A stretch of 64,000 nt of DNA from contig NZ_CP046391.1 in NCBI RefSeq assembly GCF_012790675.1, forward strand, positions 391,579 through 455,578, written 5' to 3'. Positions 17,049-26,513 of the stretch are shown here, one piece after another. The translations under genes were made by a program, and so were the position numbers. This stretch comes from Anaplasma platys. Lineage in GTDB: Bacteria > Pseudomonadota > Alphaproteobacteria > Rickettsiales > Anaplasmataceae. Below the pieces are notes generated by a model. The model was not told the origin of the DNA. It made no database searches and saw nothing but the letters and a program-made list of their open reading frames with translations. Positions within the stretch are counted from its first letter, which is position 1. The number at the start of each line of letters is the position of its first letter.

Positions 17049-17930
17049 ATGAAAATTGATGTGGAAGTTATCAAAGAGCTACGGCAGATTTCTGGTGCAG
17101 GTCTTGGTGACTGCAAAGAAGCCCTTGAAGCTTGTTTGGGGGATATTGATAAGGCCAAGGAGTATTTGAGAGAGAAGGGGCTTTCCAAGGCTTATAAGAA
17201 GGCGAACAGAGATGTTGCCGAAGGGCTTGTGGCCATGGTTTCAGAAGGTTCTTGTGGGGCTCTTGTCAAGCTAGGTTGCGAAACCGACTTTGTGGCGCGC
17301 AATGAAAGATTTTGTGATCTTGCTTTATGTTTGGCCAAGTGTCTTCACGGTTATGGGGAAGAAAATCTTGACGGTTTTTTAGCTTCTAAGTGTGTTGGTA
17401 GTGAGTCAGGCCTGAGCGTAAAAGATGAGGTGATAGCTGCTGCGGCAGTTCTGGGGGAGAATGTTGTTGTGGGAGGCGTTGAGCTTTTGCGCCTCACAGG
17501 CCCAGGAGTGGTTGGTAGTTATGTTCATGGTATGGTCAGGGATGGTCTAGGCAAGGCTGCAGCGCTGGTTGCGCTGGAGTCAACTGTGAAGGATCTGGAA
17601 GGCATTGCTGGTTTCGCGAAGCAGTTAGCTATGCATGTTGTTGCCGCTAAGCCAGAGGCTCTGTCTGTGGAAACGCTGGATCCCGCAGTGGTGGAGCGCG
17701 AAATGGCGATAGTTGCAAAGCAAGTAGAAGCCTTGGGAAAACCTGCTGCAGTGACTCAGAAGATCGTTGATGGGAGGATGCAGAAGTTCTACGAGGATAT
17801 GGTGCTGCTTGAGCAGGTGTTTGTTATCGACAATCAGACTAGAATCCGTGATCTGATACAGCAGAAAAGTCAGAGTTTAGGAGGAGAAATCCGGTTAATT
17901 GGTTACAAACTGCTTTCTGTTGGAGGATAG
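17049..17930 (+). CDS. tsf: Elongation factor Ts
   Basis: Nucleotide exchange factor that recycles EF-Tu-GDP. The N-terminal UBA-like domain reads VIKELRQISGAGLGDCKEAL (9-28) and DIDKAKEYLREKGL. The core has the signature TDFVARNERF, which contacts EF-Tu, and VAAKPEALSVE; QVFVIDN lies in the C-terminal part. At 293 residues it is of normal length. It is the second gene of the rpsB-tsf unit; AGG precedes the ATG. A 6-bp hairpin (17957-17975) follows the gene but has no T run. Confidence 0.97.
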   Translation: MKIDVEVIKELRQISGAGLGDCKEALEACLGDIDKAKEYLREKGLSKAYKKANRDVAEGLVAMVSEGSCGALVKLGCETDFVARNERFCDLALCLAKCLHGYGEENLDGFLASKCVGSESGLSVKDEVIAAAAVLGENVVVGGVELLRLTGPGVVGSYVHGMVRDGLGKAAALVALESTVKDLEGIAGFAKQLAMHVVAAKPEALSVETLDPAVVEREMAIVAKQVEALGKPAAVTQKIVDGRMQKFYEDMVLLEQVFVIDNQTRIRDLIQQKSQSLGGEIRLIGYKLLSVGG

Positions 17931-18010
17931 GATCCTTAATACTTGCGGCCGTGGGGCGCTGTTGAAAACACAGCGTACCCGCTGCCTATTCTTCTCTGTT
18001 GTGGGTTTAC

Positions 18011-18805
18011 ATGCTTGATATTCTCTCTGAGAGCTTCTTCATAAACGGGGTTTGCGCCATACTAATAGCAAGCATTGTCACGGCTCCCTTAGGTTCCATT
18101 ATGGTGTGGAATCGCTTATCTTATATGGGGGACAGCATTGCGCATTCCTCCTTGTTAGGAGTGGGTATAGCTGCCATTCTACATATAAACGCGTCTTTTA
18201 CGGTATTGCTTGTTGCTCTCTTGCTTGCAGTGGTTATCTCCTTCGTAATGGACAAAATTCATTCTATTGACGCTGTGCTCAACATTATGACGAGCGTCGT
18301 TATGTCCTTAGGAATGATTTTGCTGTCGTTCATGCCGTTATCGGGAGAGCGGATAATGCATTCGCTTTTCGGTGATATATTGATGATCAGTAATGGCGAC
18401 CTCCTGCGAATGCTCTGTACATCACTAATAGGCGTTTGCGTGACGGTATGTAGGTGGAAATACTGGGTTTCCGTATCAATAAGTAAAGATCTGTTTTTGT
18501 CTACGGGGATTAGTCCCAGGCGAATCAAGATGGAGATTTTGATCATGTCGGCATTGGCTGTGGTGCTGTTTTCGCGGTCAGTGGGAATATTATTAATTAC
18601 CTCGTTTTTGATCATTCCAGCATCGGCGGCTAGATTGCTTTCCAAAACCCCAATGCAGATGGTTTTAGTATCGGTTGCTCTTTCTATAATATCTGGGTTT
18701 TTGGGGTTGGTTCTTTCAGTGAGATTTGATACGTTTCCCGGCCCCATGACTATTGTCACTTCATTCCTGTTACTGGTTCTGGCGCACATTCTGACCAAAA
18801 AGTAA
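18011..18805 (+). CDS. znuB: Metal ABC transporter permease, ZnuB type (ABC-3 family)
   Basis: Inner-membrane permease of a zinc (or manganese/iron) uptake system, working with a ZnuC ATPase and a ZnuA binding protein that are not in this window. The 264-residue protein has about eight hydrophobic helices and the family motif MVWNRLSYMGDSIAHSSLLG (starting near residue 31), whose GDSIAHSSLLG core is diagnostic. The C-terminal ITSFLIIPASAARLLSKTP is also typical. ATG 18011 is taken; a TTG four codons earlier is in frame. It stands alone about 80 bp after tsf. The metal specificity is inferred from family naming only. Confidence 0.85.
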   Translation: MLDILSESFFINGVCAILIASIVTAPLGSIMVWNRLSYMGDSIAHSSLLGVGIAAILHINASFTVLLVALLLAVVISFVMDKIHSIDAVLNIMTSVVMSLGMILLSFMPLSGERIMHSLFGDILMISNGDLLRMLCTSLIGVCVTVCRWKYWVSVSISKDLFLSTGISPRRIKMEILIMSALAVVLFSRSVGILLITSFLIIPASAARLLSKTPMQMVLVSVALSIISGFLGLVLSVRFDTFPGPMTIVTSFLLLVLAHILTKK

Positions 18806-18925
18806 GTCTTCATAAGTAGTGTTAATTTAGTGAGGGCGTTATTATGCCTCGTCATGCGTGTGATGCAGGTTTTTAAACTTGAATTGCGTGGCGTAAGCTG
18901 ATAGGTAGACGCTGTAGAGATTGAT

Positions 18926-19738
18926 ATGAGAGCTCCTCATATGGCTGAGTTTACACAAGTGTTTTTCCCGTTGAAGGGGATCTGCCGTTTGCGTAATGTT
19001 TTCACTGTAGGAGGTATAGCCCTTGCGTTTCTGTTTCTTATGAAAAGGCTGCGATGTTCAGATATGGATGTGAGCTGTTATGCCGACATCAGGAAATGCC
19101 AAGAGTTAAAATGCGCGCTGGAAAATACACGAATTAAACGCCTAGTTATTGAGAGAAGAGTAGAAGATCATTTTGCGTTTTTTTGTTTAAGCGACACTAT
19201 AAGAACTGACATTCCGCAGAAGTACCTCTCTGTTGCCAACAGTAATGAGCGCGGCAGTGGTGCATGTACTTCGAGCATCTCCGCCTCTTTAGTGCTTATG
19301 TTGCTTTCAGCAGTTATTACTTTAGTGGTAGCAACGTACTTATTTAAGTGTGAAGCTTTAAAACCTGAGACAGCAGGACTGCTTGATTTTGTGAGTGGGG
19401 TAGTGGTGGTATTTCTATTTATATTTGCGATGATAGGTGTTCAGTCTGTTGCCTCAAAGTTGTTCGAAGAGCGCAAGAGCTGTGAGAAGCGGATTAAAAA
19501 GCTTGGTAATACTCTTGGAAAAGAGGACAAGCGCTATGTAAACATATTGAAGAGCCTAGAGCTCTACCATTCCCTAGAAGAGCATATAAGACGTGATATT
19601 CGAACTTCCGAGCGTTTTGCACCTTTAGTAAAAGGCAAAATCTTGGCGGGGATTTTGACTGCGTCGTGTTGTGAAAAAATAGTGAGAGAGTTAGAGCGCA
19701 TTAATTCTGAACAAGAGAGCGTTGCTTTATATGCGTGA
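18926..19738 (+). CDS. Hypothetical membrane protein, about three transmembrane helices
   Basis: I do not recognise this 270-residue protein. Visible features are a short hydrophobic helix at about 27-40 (FTVGGIALAFLFLM), a Cys-containing soluble stretch (residues 45-110), two close helices at about 118-140 and 150-172, and a basic/acidic helical C-terminal region of ~95 residues with coiled-coil character (KLFEERKSCEKRIKKLG; SLELYHSLEEHIRRDI). It lies between znuB and petA with gaps of 120 and 322 bp, so it is probably transcribed alone. No signal peptide cleavage site stands out. Confidence 0.65.
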   Translation: MRAPHMAEFTQVFFPLKGICRLRNVFTVGGIALAFLFLMKRLRCSDMDVSCYADIRKCQELKCALENTRIKRLVIERRVEDHFAFFCLSDTIRTDIPQKYLSVANSNERGSGACTSSISASLVLMLLSAVITLVVATYLFKCEALKPETAGLLDFVSGVVVVFLFIFAMIGVQSVASKLFEERKSCEKRIKKLGNTLGKEDKRYVNILKSLELYHSLEEHIRRDIRTSERFAPLVKGKILAGILTASCCEKIVRELERINSEQESVALYA

Positions 19739-20060
19739 TATTGCCGATCAGGGCTTTTTTTATAGTTGATTACAGGCTTCAGGGAGTCAACTATGGCCAT
19801 GGGGTACTGTGGAAAATAGTGTCAGCTCATTGGTATAGGGTGTATGTTATTCTTAAGTTTGCGCTTACAAGTGCCCTTGAGGTCTGCCCTTTTGTAGGAT
19901 ATTTCTTGATTTAAATCTTAAAATTTGGTTGTATATGGCTCTTGGGGATTGAGGTAATTTTCTCGGTGGGAAGTGTGTGTTTTGGTTCTCTCTAGAGCCG
20001 TCGCCGTGTGTGGGATGTGGCATAATTGTGGAACAGGTTTTGGTCATGAGGTAGTTTGGT
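19739..20060. other. Gap upstream of petABC
   Basis: No gene seen in 322 bp. It probably contains the pet operon promoter; the AT-rich stretch around 19900-19935 is a candidate, but no clear box pair was found. Confidence 0.4.
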
Positions 20061-20636
20061 ATGGCTAACGATGAGATTGCTGGTAGAGAGGGTGGGGAAG
20101 TATCTTCTGCCATTGATGTTAAAAGAAGGGACTTTTTGGGTCTCACTACGCTCTCTATGGCGGTAATGGGTGTTTTTTCATTTGTGTACCCTTTACTAAA
20201 GTCTCTCAGCCCTTCTGCCGAGGTTATGGCCCAAGCCACAGTTGAAGTTGATCTTTCAGGGATAAAGGAAGGCAGCACCAAGGTAGTTAAGTGGCAAGGA
20301 AAGCCTGTATTTGTGAGACGAAGAACTAAGGAAGAAATAGAGGGCGCCAGGGCGGTTGACTTGGCAAGCTTACGCCACCCTCAAAGTGATGAACAACGTA
20401 CCTACATTGGTAGAGAGGAATGGCTGGTGATGGTGGGTATATGTACACATTTGGGGTGTGTGCCAACTGAGGTGAAGAGTGGGGAAAAAGGTTGGTATTG
20501 CCCGTGCCATGGATCCAAGTATGATACATCAGGCAGGATTGTTGCAGGGCCAGCACCGACAAATTTACCTGTGCCTGACTACTATTTTGTTAATGATAAA
20601 ACCATGGTAATTGGTAGAAAAAGTGCTTCTGTATAG
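20061..20636 (+). CDS. petA: Ubiquinol-cytochrome c reductase Rieske iron-sulfur subunit
   Basis: Carries the [2Fe-2S] cluster of the bc1 complex and takes the first electron from ubiquinol. Cluster ligands are C128 and H130 in CTHLGC, and C147 (disulfide partner C149) and H150 in CPCHGSKYD. The N-terminus has a twin-arginine type signal anchor: [13 protein letters not shown] at 21-33 followed by a hydrophobic helix to about residue 46. It should therefore be exported folded by the Tat system; tatC is in this window at 61378. First gene of petABC, 8 bp before petB. Length 191 is normal. Confidence 0.97.
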   Translation: MANDEIAGREGGEVSSAIDVKRRDFLGLTTLSMAVMGVFSFVYPLLKSLSPSAEVMAQATVEVDLSGIKEGSTKVVKWQGKPVFVRRRTKEEIEGARAVDLASLRHPQSDEQRTYIGREEWLVMVGICTHLGCVPTEVKSGEKGWYCPCHGSKYDTSGRIVAGPAPTNLPVPDYYFVNDKTMVIGRKSASV

Positions 20637-20644
20637 GGGTGAAG

Positions 20645-21871
20645 ATGCTGAGTGACGAAAACGGAGGCAAGGGGCCGGAAAAGGGTATTTTAGGGTGGAT
20701 AGAATATAGGCTGCCTGTTTGTGCTTTTTTGCGGGAACTGGCTAATTATCAGGTGCCTAAGAACCTTAATTATGCGTGGAATTTCGGGTCGCTAGCCGGC
20801 ATAGCTCTGGTTTTACAGATCGTCACCGGCATTTTTTTAGCTATGCACTATACTCCCCACGTTGATCATGCTTTTGACAGTGTTGAGCGCATTATGCGGG
20901 ATGTTCACTATGGATGGCTGGTGCGCTATACTCATGCAGTGGGAGCGTCTTTTTTCTTTATAGTAGTTTACATCCACATTTTTAGGGGCATGTACTATGG
21001 CTCTTATAAGAGCCCTAGGGAGCTAGTTTGGTTTGCAGGGATTATCATCTTTTTGGTAATGATGGCCACTGCGTTTATGGGGTATGTGTTGCCATGGGGA
21101 CAGATGAGCTTTTGGGGCGCTACTGTTATCACGAACCTTTTCTCCGCGGTTCCTGTTATTGGAGAGAGCATAGTCAGGTGGTTATGGGGAGGGTTCTCTG
21201 TGGACAACCCCACGTTAAACAGGTTTTTTGCATTGCATTATTTGTTGCCGTTCTGCATTCTCGGGTTAGCGGGGCTACATGTAATAGCTCTACATAGGTT
21301 TGGTTCTGGTAATCCCAGTGGGGTGGAGGTAAAATCTAAGCGAGACACCATACCTTTGTATCCGTATTTCATAATTAAGGACTGCATCACTTTCGGCTTG
21401 TTTTTCATATTTTTATACATTTTCATATTCTATGCGCCTAACTACCTGGGACATCCTGACAATTACATAGAGGCTAACCCCATGGTTACGCCCGAGCACA
21501 TAGTGCCCGAGTGGTATTTCTTGCCGTTTTATGCGATGTTGCGTTCAATACCGAGTAAGTTGTTAGGTGTTATCACAATGTTTGGTTCGATATTGGTGTG
21601 GTTTCTCCTGCCATTTCTCGATGGGTGTAAGGTAAAGAGTGGTAAATATCGCCCCGTTTTTAAGTTTTTTTACTGGGGTTTTGTTATCAATTTTTGTTTT
21701 TTGATGTGGATAGGAGGACAAGAAGTAAAAGAGCCTTTTGTCTCCTTGGGGCGTCTTGCTACACTCTACTACTTTTCCTACTTTTTCATAGTGTTGCCGC
21801 TGCTTGCTAAGTATGAGAAGTGTCGAGAATTGCCTAGTACTTTGAGTGACACTGTGCCTGGGATGAAGTGA
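20645..21871 (+). CDS. petB: Cytochrome b of the bc1 complex
   Basis: Membrane subunit with two b hemes and the two quinone sites. The four heme histidines sit in two helices: [16 protein letters not shown] (H at both ends) and [18 protein letters not shown]. The Qo-site [14 protein letters not shown] is intact. Eight hydrophobic segments can be traced over 408 residues. ATG 20645 has AGGGG at a 5-nt gap; the GTG two codons upstream overlaps that site. Its stop is one base from the petC start. Confidence 0.97.
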   Translation: MLSDENGGKGPEKGILGWIEYRLPVCAFLRELANYQVPKNLNYAWNFGSLAGIALVLQIVTGIFLAMHYTPHVDHAFDSVERIMRDVHYGWLVRYTHAVGASFFFIVVYIHIFRGMYYGSYKSPRELVWFAGIIIFLVMMATAFMGYVLPWGQMSFWGATVITNLFSAVPVIGESIVRWLWGGFSVDNPTLNRFFALHYLLPFCILGLAGLHVIALHRFGSGNPSGVEVKSKRDTIPLYPYFIIKDCITFGLFFIFLYIFIFYAPNYLGHPDNYIEANPMVTPEHIVPEWYFLPFYAMLRSIPSKLLGVITMFGSILVWFLLPFLDGCKVKSGKYRPVFKFFYWGFVINFCFLMWIGGQEVKEPFVSLGRLATLYYFSYFFIVLPLLAKYEKCRELPSTLSDTVPGMK

Positions 21872-21872
21872 T

Positions 21873-22622
21873 ATGATGCGTTTAACAGTCTTCTGGGTGC
21901 TCCTTCTGTTTGTATCGCCGGTAACAGGGTTTGTGCACGGTGCAGTGGGGGGGAAAGTTCCCAAGTGGAGTTTTTCAGGGATAATGGGAAAGGTAGATAA
22001 GCCTGCCGTACAAAGAGGGTATCAGGTATACAAGGAGGTGTGTGCTAGCTGTCACTCAATGAAGAGGATTGCTTTTCGTAATCTGAGGGAAATAGGCTTT
22101 ACCGAGGCGGAAGTGAAAGCGCTTGCCGCGTCGTATACTTACACTGACGGTCCGGATGAAAATGGGGACATGTTTGAGAGGCCTGGAATTCCTTCAGATT
22201 ACTTTCCCAACCCCTTTCCCAATAGAGAATCAGCAGCTGCGTCAAATAACGGTGCCTTCCCACCAGATCTGTCTCTGATTACAAAGGCAAGGCATAACGG
22301 ACCAGATTACGTTTATCGGTTGATGACGGGTTATGAAAGTACTGAGCCTGATGAAAGTGGGCTGTACGCAAATCCCTTCTTTCCGGCAGGCAAGATAGCG
22401 ATGGCTCCGCCGCTTTCAAAAGGTTTGGTTTCATATATGGACGACACAGAGCCCACAATTGAAAATATGGCACGTGATGTGGTGAACTTTTTGCAGTGGG
22501 CAGCAGAGCCTGAGATGGAGAGTAGGAAAAAGCTTGGCATCAAGGTTGTTATGTCTCTTACAGCAGGCACGATCTTGGTGATTTTTGTTAATAGGCGTCT
22601 CTGGAGCACCTTAAAGAAGTAA
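21873..22622 (+). CDS. petC: Cytochrome c1
   Basis: Heme c subunit of the bc1 complex, passing electrons to soluble or membrane cytochrome c. An N-terminal signal/anchor (MRLTVFWVLLLFVSPVTGFVHG) precedes the heme-attachment site C57-A-S-C60-H61. The axial Met lies in the IAMAPPLSKG segment. A C-terminal helix (KVVMSLTAGTILVIFVNRRLW) anchors it in the inner membrane. Two tandem ATGs (21873, 21876) are possible starts. It ends the petABC operon. Confidence 0.96.
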   Translation: MMRLTVFWVLLLFVSPVTGFVHGAVGGKVPKWSFSGIMGKVDKPAVQRGYQVYKEVCASCHSMKRIAFRNLREIGFTEAEVKALAASYTYTDGPDENGDMFERPGIPSDYFPNPFPNRESAAASNNGAFPPDLSLITKARHNGPDYVYRLMTGYESTEPDESGLYANPFFPAGKIAMAPPLSKGLVSYMDDTEPTIENMARDVVNFLQWAAEPEMESRKKLGIKVVMSLTAGTILVIFVNRRLWSTLKK

Positions 22623-22976
22623 GCTCTTTATGGATGTAATACTGTGAGTCTTGCTACCAGTTAGTTACTATCCCCGCTCACCCCACTGGCAACGTGTTTG
22701 GGGGAGGGCATGTAGTGCTCTTATGCAGGGTTCACTTCGCCGCGCCTTTAGAGGTCAAGTTATGGAGCGCAGCAGTTTGCATAGAGATGGAATTTTGCTG
22801 TTGTGATCGTGCAATAATCATCTAAGCCACATTTTGGTGCATTATCCTGAATGAATTTACACCAAAGAGCGGTATAAAGGCTGCGTTAATATACAACTCC
22901 GCTACTCCTAATAGTGGTTTCTTAGCATAGCATACACCTTGAGATATAAGCTAAAGCAGCGATAGTTGGGATTATT

Positions 22977-23126
22977 ATGTTCCGATTTCTTATCAAGCCA
23001 TGCAAAATAAACTTGCCGATGCATTCTAGAAGTTTGTGTGATAAGCAGTTTGTAGCAATGCTGGTGCATATTTTAGTTGTATTAGTATTAACAATGATGT
23101 ACGTTATCGGGCGTGTTGATGGCTGA
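22977..23126 (+). CDS. Possible small single-pass membrane protein (49 residues)
   Basis: Within the 516-bp gap between petC and the first porin-like gene there is an intact ATG-TGA frame ending 12 bp before the porin start. Its C-terminal half is strongly hydrophobic (MLVHILVVLVLTMMYVI), the N-terminal half basic (FRFLIKPCKINLP). The upstream TTGGGA is a weak ribosome-binding site. It could be a leader ORF of the porin gene or chance. Not recognised. The remaining gap (22623-22976) shows nothing I can support. Confidence 0.3.
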   Translation: MFRFLIKPCKINLPMHSRSLCDKQFVAMLVHILVVLVLTMMYVIGRVDG

Positions 23127-23138
23127 GGTTCTTATACT

Positions 23139-24791
23139 ATGTGGGTCCGGTTTGCGTTTGCTGTCTCTTGTAGTATGCTACTTTTTTCTGAGAATTCGCG
23201 TTCTGCTGGTGCGAGTGTTCCTCGGGGTGATGGTGAGCGTGTCCAGCGTGTGTCAGAAGAGAGAGGGCACGCCGGTGTAAGTGGAAGGGACGGTGCCTTC
23301 TCGTTCCACGGTAGGATGTTGTTCTATAATTCTGGCTTGAAGGGTGCGGTGCCTACGTTCAAGAAAAGAAGCGATGTCGACATAGCTAGTAGTTTACGAG
23401 AAGTTATGCGTGCTACTGGTAAAGAGGAGAGGAGTTTTGGCTGGAGAGGAGGTTTTGATTTTTCCGGAGAGATGTCTTTAGAGTACTCCGGTAACGACGG
23501 GCGTGTCTATGGTGCGGGTTTCATGGTGCTTGCTCCTGAGGTAAGTGGCGCTGTAGAGAGGGGGCATCCTGTGGTTAATAAGGGTAGCAGGGTGTATGTG
23601 CAGTCTTCCTATGGCCAGTTGTCTATGGGGTTCCAAGAGGGAGTAGAGTCCTCTATGACCTCCAGAGGGGGGTTCAACGATTTTATCAGAGGGAGGGATC
23701 CTTCCTTCATAAAGTATAGGTTACCTCTTCTGAAGGGGAGCTATTTTGACAGTGGCGCATCGCACTGGTGGCTGAGTAATGCGGCGCTGCTGTACCCAGG
23801 TCTCTATAGTGAGAGTATCTTCCGTGCTAATAATTACTTAGATTACTACGGTATAGAGAGCGAGAGTAGGTATTACACTAAGTACTTTGTAAACAATCTA
23901 CCGTTCAGGATTTCGTATCAGTCGCCCAGGCTTGCAGGTCTACAGTTTGGTGTGAGTTACTCGCCCACCGGCTATGCTGATGATCTATTTAGAGGGTGGG
24001 TAGATGCGGGGACGGCGGGGCCTGTCCACAGATACTTGGCTGTCAGGCCGAGTGAGAGGCTGGGCAAGCGTGATTTTAGACGGGCTTATGGCATTGGAGA
24101 TTCGGCAGATGGTACTAGGGTTTCGGCCAGAGTTGCTGGGAGTCAGATTGTTTATGCGCCGGTGTATAGAAATGTGTTGAGTGCTGTGTTGGCGCTTAGG
24201 AGGATTTATGGTGGTGTTCCAGCTAAAGGTTTGCAGGTGGATCTGGTTCTCAGTGGCGAGTGCGCTAAGGCGGTTACGGTCCATGAGGGGCGGATGCCGC
24301 GGGGTGGTTTCCACGACTTGGGTTCATTTGAGGTGTCCGCGTTGGTGCAGGGTAGAGGTCTCTCATTAGCTGCAAGTTATGGGTACTTGGGTACGTCTGG
24401 CTATGCTAAGGGGCCTTGGAAAGATACGGAGCTTTCTTGGGATAGAGTTGAATCTTCGAGGGTGTTGAAGCCTGCTTCGTATGTAGTGTTGGGGGCTGGT
24501 TATTCCTTGGGTGCTTTGCGTGTGGATGGTTCATACTTTAGGAGCAGAAAGGGTGGATATTTGACTATGGCCCGCCTTTCAGATCTAGGTGTAAGGGTCA
24601 GTTATGAGCTCTATCGCGGTGAAGATATGAGGTGTGAGTTGTTTGCGCAGGTCAATAGGGTTAGCGCAAGGTACGACTTTGCTGATGGTTTTGTAAGGCG
24701 GCGCCTCGGGGGTGCTCGCGCTAATGATGCAGTGGTTCCTTTGGAGTACGATTTCGACTCTTTAGCTGTGGGGGCGAAGCTGTTGTTCTAG
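23139..24791 (+). CDS. Outer-membrane porin-like surface protein, paralogue 1
   Basis: A 550-residue predicted beta-barrel of the Anaplasmataceae porin-like/Asp55-Asp62 type (family recognition by eye). A signal peptide covers roughly 1-23 (WVRFAFAVSCSMLLFSENSRSAGA). The mature part alternates Gly, Ser, Tyr and charged residues and ends in Phe (LAVGAKLLF), as outer-membrane barrels do. Motifs shared with the two following genes are SRVYVQSSYG, GFQEGVESSM, PGLYSES and RISYQSPRLAGL-GVSY. The gap to paralogue 2 is 30 bp, so the two are probably one transcript. Codon use is strongly G-biased, unlike paralogue 3. Likely roles are nutrient diffusion and host-exposed antigen. Confidence 0.8.
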   Translation: MWVRFAFAVSCSMLLFSENSRSAGASVPRGDGERVQRVSEERGHAGVSGRDGAFSFHGRMLFYNSGLKGAVPTFKKRSDVDIASSLREVMRATGKEERSFGWRGGFDFSGEMSLEYSGNDGRVYGAGFMVLAPEVSGAVERGHPVVNKGSRVYVQSSYGQLSMGFQEGVESSMTSRGGFNDFIRGRDPSFIKYRLPLLKGSYFDSGASHWWLSNAALLYPGLYSESIFRANNYLDYYGIESESRYYTKYFVNNLPFRISYQSPRLAGLQFGVSYSPTGYADDLFRGWVDAGTAGPVHRYLAVRPSERLGKRDFRRAYGIGDSADGTRVSARVAGSQIVYAPVYRNVLSAVLALRRIYGGVPAKGLQVDLVLSGECAKAVTVHEGRMPRGGFHDLGSFEVSALVQGRGLSLAASYGYLGTSGYAKGPWKDTELSWDRVESSRVLKPASYVVLGAGYSLGALRVDGSYFRSRKGGYLTMARLSDLGVRVSYELYRGEDMRCELFAQVNRVSARYDFADGFVRRRLGGARANDAVVPLEYDFDSLAVGAKLLF

Positions 24792-24821
24792 TAGAAGGTG
24801 TGTGTTTTAGATGGGGTTTTT

Positions 24822-26459
24822 ATGCGTAGTTCTTTTGTAGCAGGATCATTAGCTGCGACGCTTCTCCTTGTGCATAATGCTGCAGGTGCTGCTGTCTCAA
24901 CTGTGGGGGAGGTCGATGGGGAGCGTACTGTAGTTACTGGTAGGGTTTCGTCTTATGCATGGGTTTTGAACGACGGCGACGTGAACAATGAAAAAGGGAA
25001 GGAAGGAAGCGACCTGGTATTGAAGCTTTATGGTTCTAAGGTTGGCTACCGGGATTATGGTTATGTTGATGTAGGTAACGACCTTCATAGGTCTTTGGCT
25101 AAGGGTTTGAATACTTGGGGTGCTGGTTATGATGCCGCGCTTTCTGTGGGCCTTAGGACTGGGAGTGATAAGTTTGGTAATGTGTACGGTGCGGATTTTA
25201 CGTTGTCTGTGCCTGTCGGTGCAGCTGGTGGATCTGTGTTGCACTCACTTTCTGGGCAAGGGAGTCGGATATTTGCGAAAACGATGCTAGGTGAGTTTTC
25301 TCTCGGTTATCAAGAGGGAGTCGAGTCTTCAATGAAGGTGAATGTCTTAGGTAAAATTGCCGGTGAGACGGGTGCTGCGTGGGGTAGATATACGAGGTAC
25401 TTTCAGAGATACACCGGTGGGGTTCCATTTCATATGCATCCTGGACTCTATAGTGAAAATTTGCTGAGGACCGATGGTAGCTGGGAGCGGGTGCATGGTT
25501 ATTCTGCGAAATTTAGAGATGTTTTTAATTCTATTCCGAGTAGAGTTAGCTATGTTTCTCCAAAAGTTAAGGGGGTCAATATCGGGTTCAGCTACGCTCT
25601 AACTCCCGGTGCTAATAATATTTATCGGGGGCCCGAGTTTGAGGTTGCCGAAGTTATTGGGGATTGCAGAGCTGGTTATATTGGGGAGAGTGTCTGCAAG
25701 GGGCGAAAAGTCCTTGCGCTGGGTACGCCTAGGTTCGATGCGAAACCGGGGTATAGTAATGTCTTGAGTGCGGCTTTGAGATACGAACTTGGAAAGGCCA
25801 GGAGAAGGATGGCCGTGGTCTTTAGTGGGGAGTACGCCCGCAGTGGAAGGCTTGAAGACGTGTTGCCGATGGATTACAGCTATAAAGGCGCCGGCTGGCT
25901 TGTAGAGTATAATGACCTGGCGGCAGTTTCGACGGGGGCGGAGGCCCACTGGGGTGGTGTACGCGGGGCGTTTGCCGTTGGTCTTCTTGGAAAGTCTGGT
26001 AAGCCTAAGTCATACGTTAAAATGGACGGTAAAGGTGTTGTGACAGAGGGGTCGAGAATCAGGGTTCCTTATGCTAAGCAACAAGGTCATTCCTTTTACC
26101 TTGTGTCTTCTTTGTCTTATACGGATGGCCCGGTTACTGCTAGTGTGGGGTACTATGTGAGTAGGTTGAACTACAACCCGCTAAGGTACGTTCCGAGATA
26201 TGAGGAATCTGGTGATTTCATTTCTCCGTTCGATGGAGTTAATGAGCTGCACGATGTGGTAGTTGGCTTGGGCTATAACGTCTATAGGAAGGGTAGTGCG
26301 AATTTGGAGATGTTCTTAAATTGCCATTTTTACACGACCAAGCAGTACTATAGGAAGTATCTGCTGCAGTCGCGGTCGGGTGAGTTCCATTTGAAAGGTA
26401 GGGGTACAACGAAGAGCTCAGGTGTTGTGGCGCTGACGGGTTTGAGATTTACCTTTTAG
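24822..26459 (+). CDS. Outer-membrane porin-like surface protein, paralogue 2
   Basis: Second member of the trio, 545 residues, predicted beta-barrel. ATG 24822 has GGGG at a 5-nt gap and begins a good signal peptide (MRSSFVAGSLAATLLLVHNAAGAA); an in-frame GTG at 24798 would put a non-signal extension in front. It shares GYQEGVESSM, HPGLYSEN, RVSYVSPKVKGV-GFSYAL and NVLSAALRYELG with paralogue 1 and ends in Phe (LTGLRFTF). Divergence from paralogue 1 is concentrated in stretches that would be surface loops. A poly-G run lies 43 bp past the stop. Confidence 0.8.
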   Translation: MRSSFVAGSLAATLLLVHNAAGAAVSTVGEVDGERTVVTGRVSSYAWVLNDGDVNNEKGKEGSDLVLKLYGSKVGYRDYGYVDVGNDLHRSLAKGLNTWGAGYDAALSVGLRTGSDKFGNVYGADFTLSVPVGAAGGSVLHSLSGQGSRIFAKTMLGEFSLGYQEGVESSMKVNVLGKIAGETGAAWGRYTRYFQRYTGGVPFHMHPGLYSENLLRTDGSWERVHGYSAKFRDVFNSIPSRVSYVSPKVKGVNIGFSYALTPGANNIYRGPEFEVAEVIGDCRAGYIGESVCKGRKVLALGTPRFDAKPGYSNVLSAALRYELGKARRRMAVVFSGEYARSGRLEDVLPMDYSYKGAGWLVEYNDLAAVSTGAEAHWGGVRGAFAVGLLGKSGKPKSYVKMDGKGVVTEGSRIRVPYAKQQGHSFYLVSSLSYTDGPVTASVGYYVSRLNYNPLRYVPRYEESGDFISPFDGVNELHDVVVGLGYNVYRKGSANLEMFLNCHFYTTKQYYRKYLLQSRSGEFHLKGRGTTKSSGVVALTGLRFTF

Positions 26460-26502
26460 TCTGGCGGCTAGGTGTGAAGGGTCCTCTCTCCCCTGGTGAG
26501 TT

Positions 26503-26513
26503 GGGGGGGGGGG
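26503..26513 (+). repeat. Poly-G tract, 11 G
   Basis: Eleven G residues between porin paralogues 2 and 3, 43 bp after the stop of paralogue 2. It is the longest homopolymer in the window. It is outside any frame, so length change could affect only read-through or mRNA structure. The next ~290 bp hold no supported gene. Confidence 0.88.

Noticed and set aside
17957-17975. Hairpin CGCTGT/ACAGCG after tsf as a terminator
   Set aside because: Only a 6-bp stem and no T run; left out as a feature.
24798-24821. GTG start extending porin paralogue 2 upstream
   Set aside because: It would place eight residues before a good signal peptide, and the ATG at 24822 has a well-spaced GGGG site.
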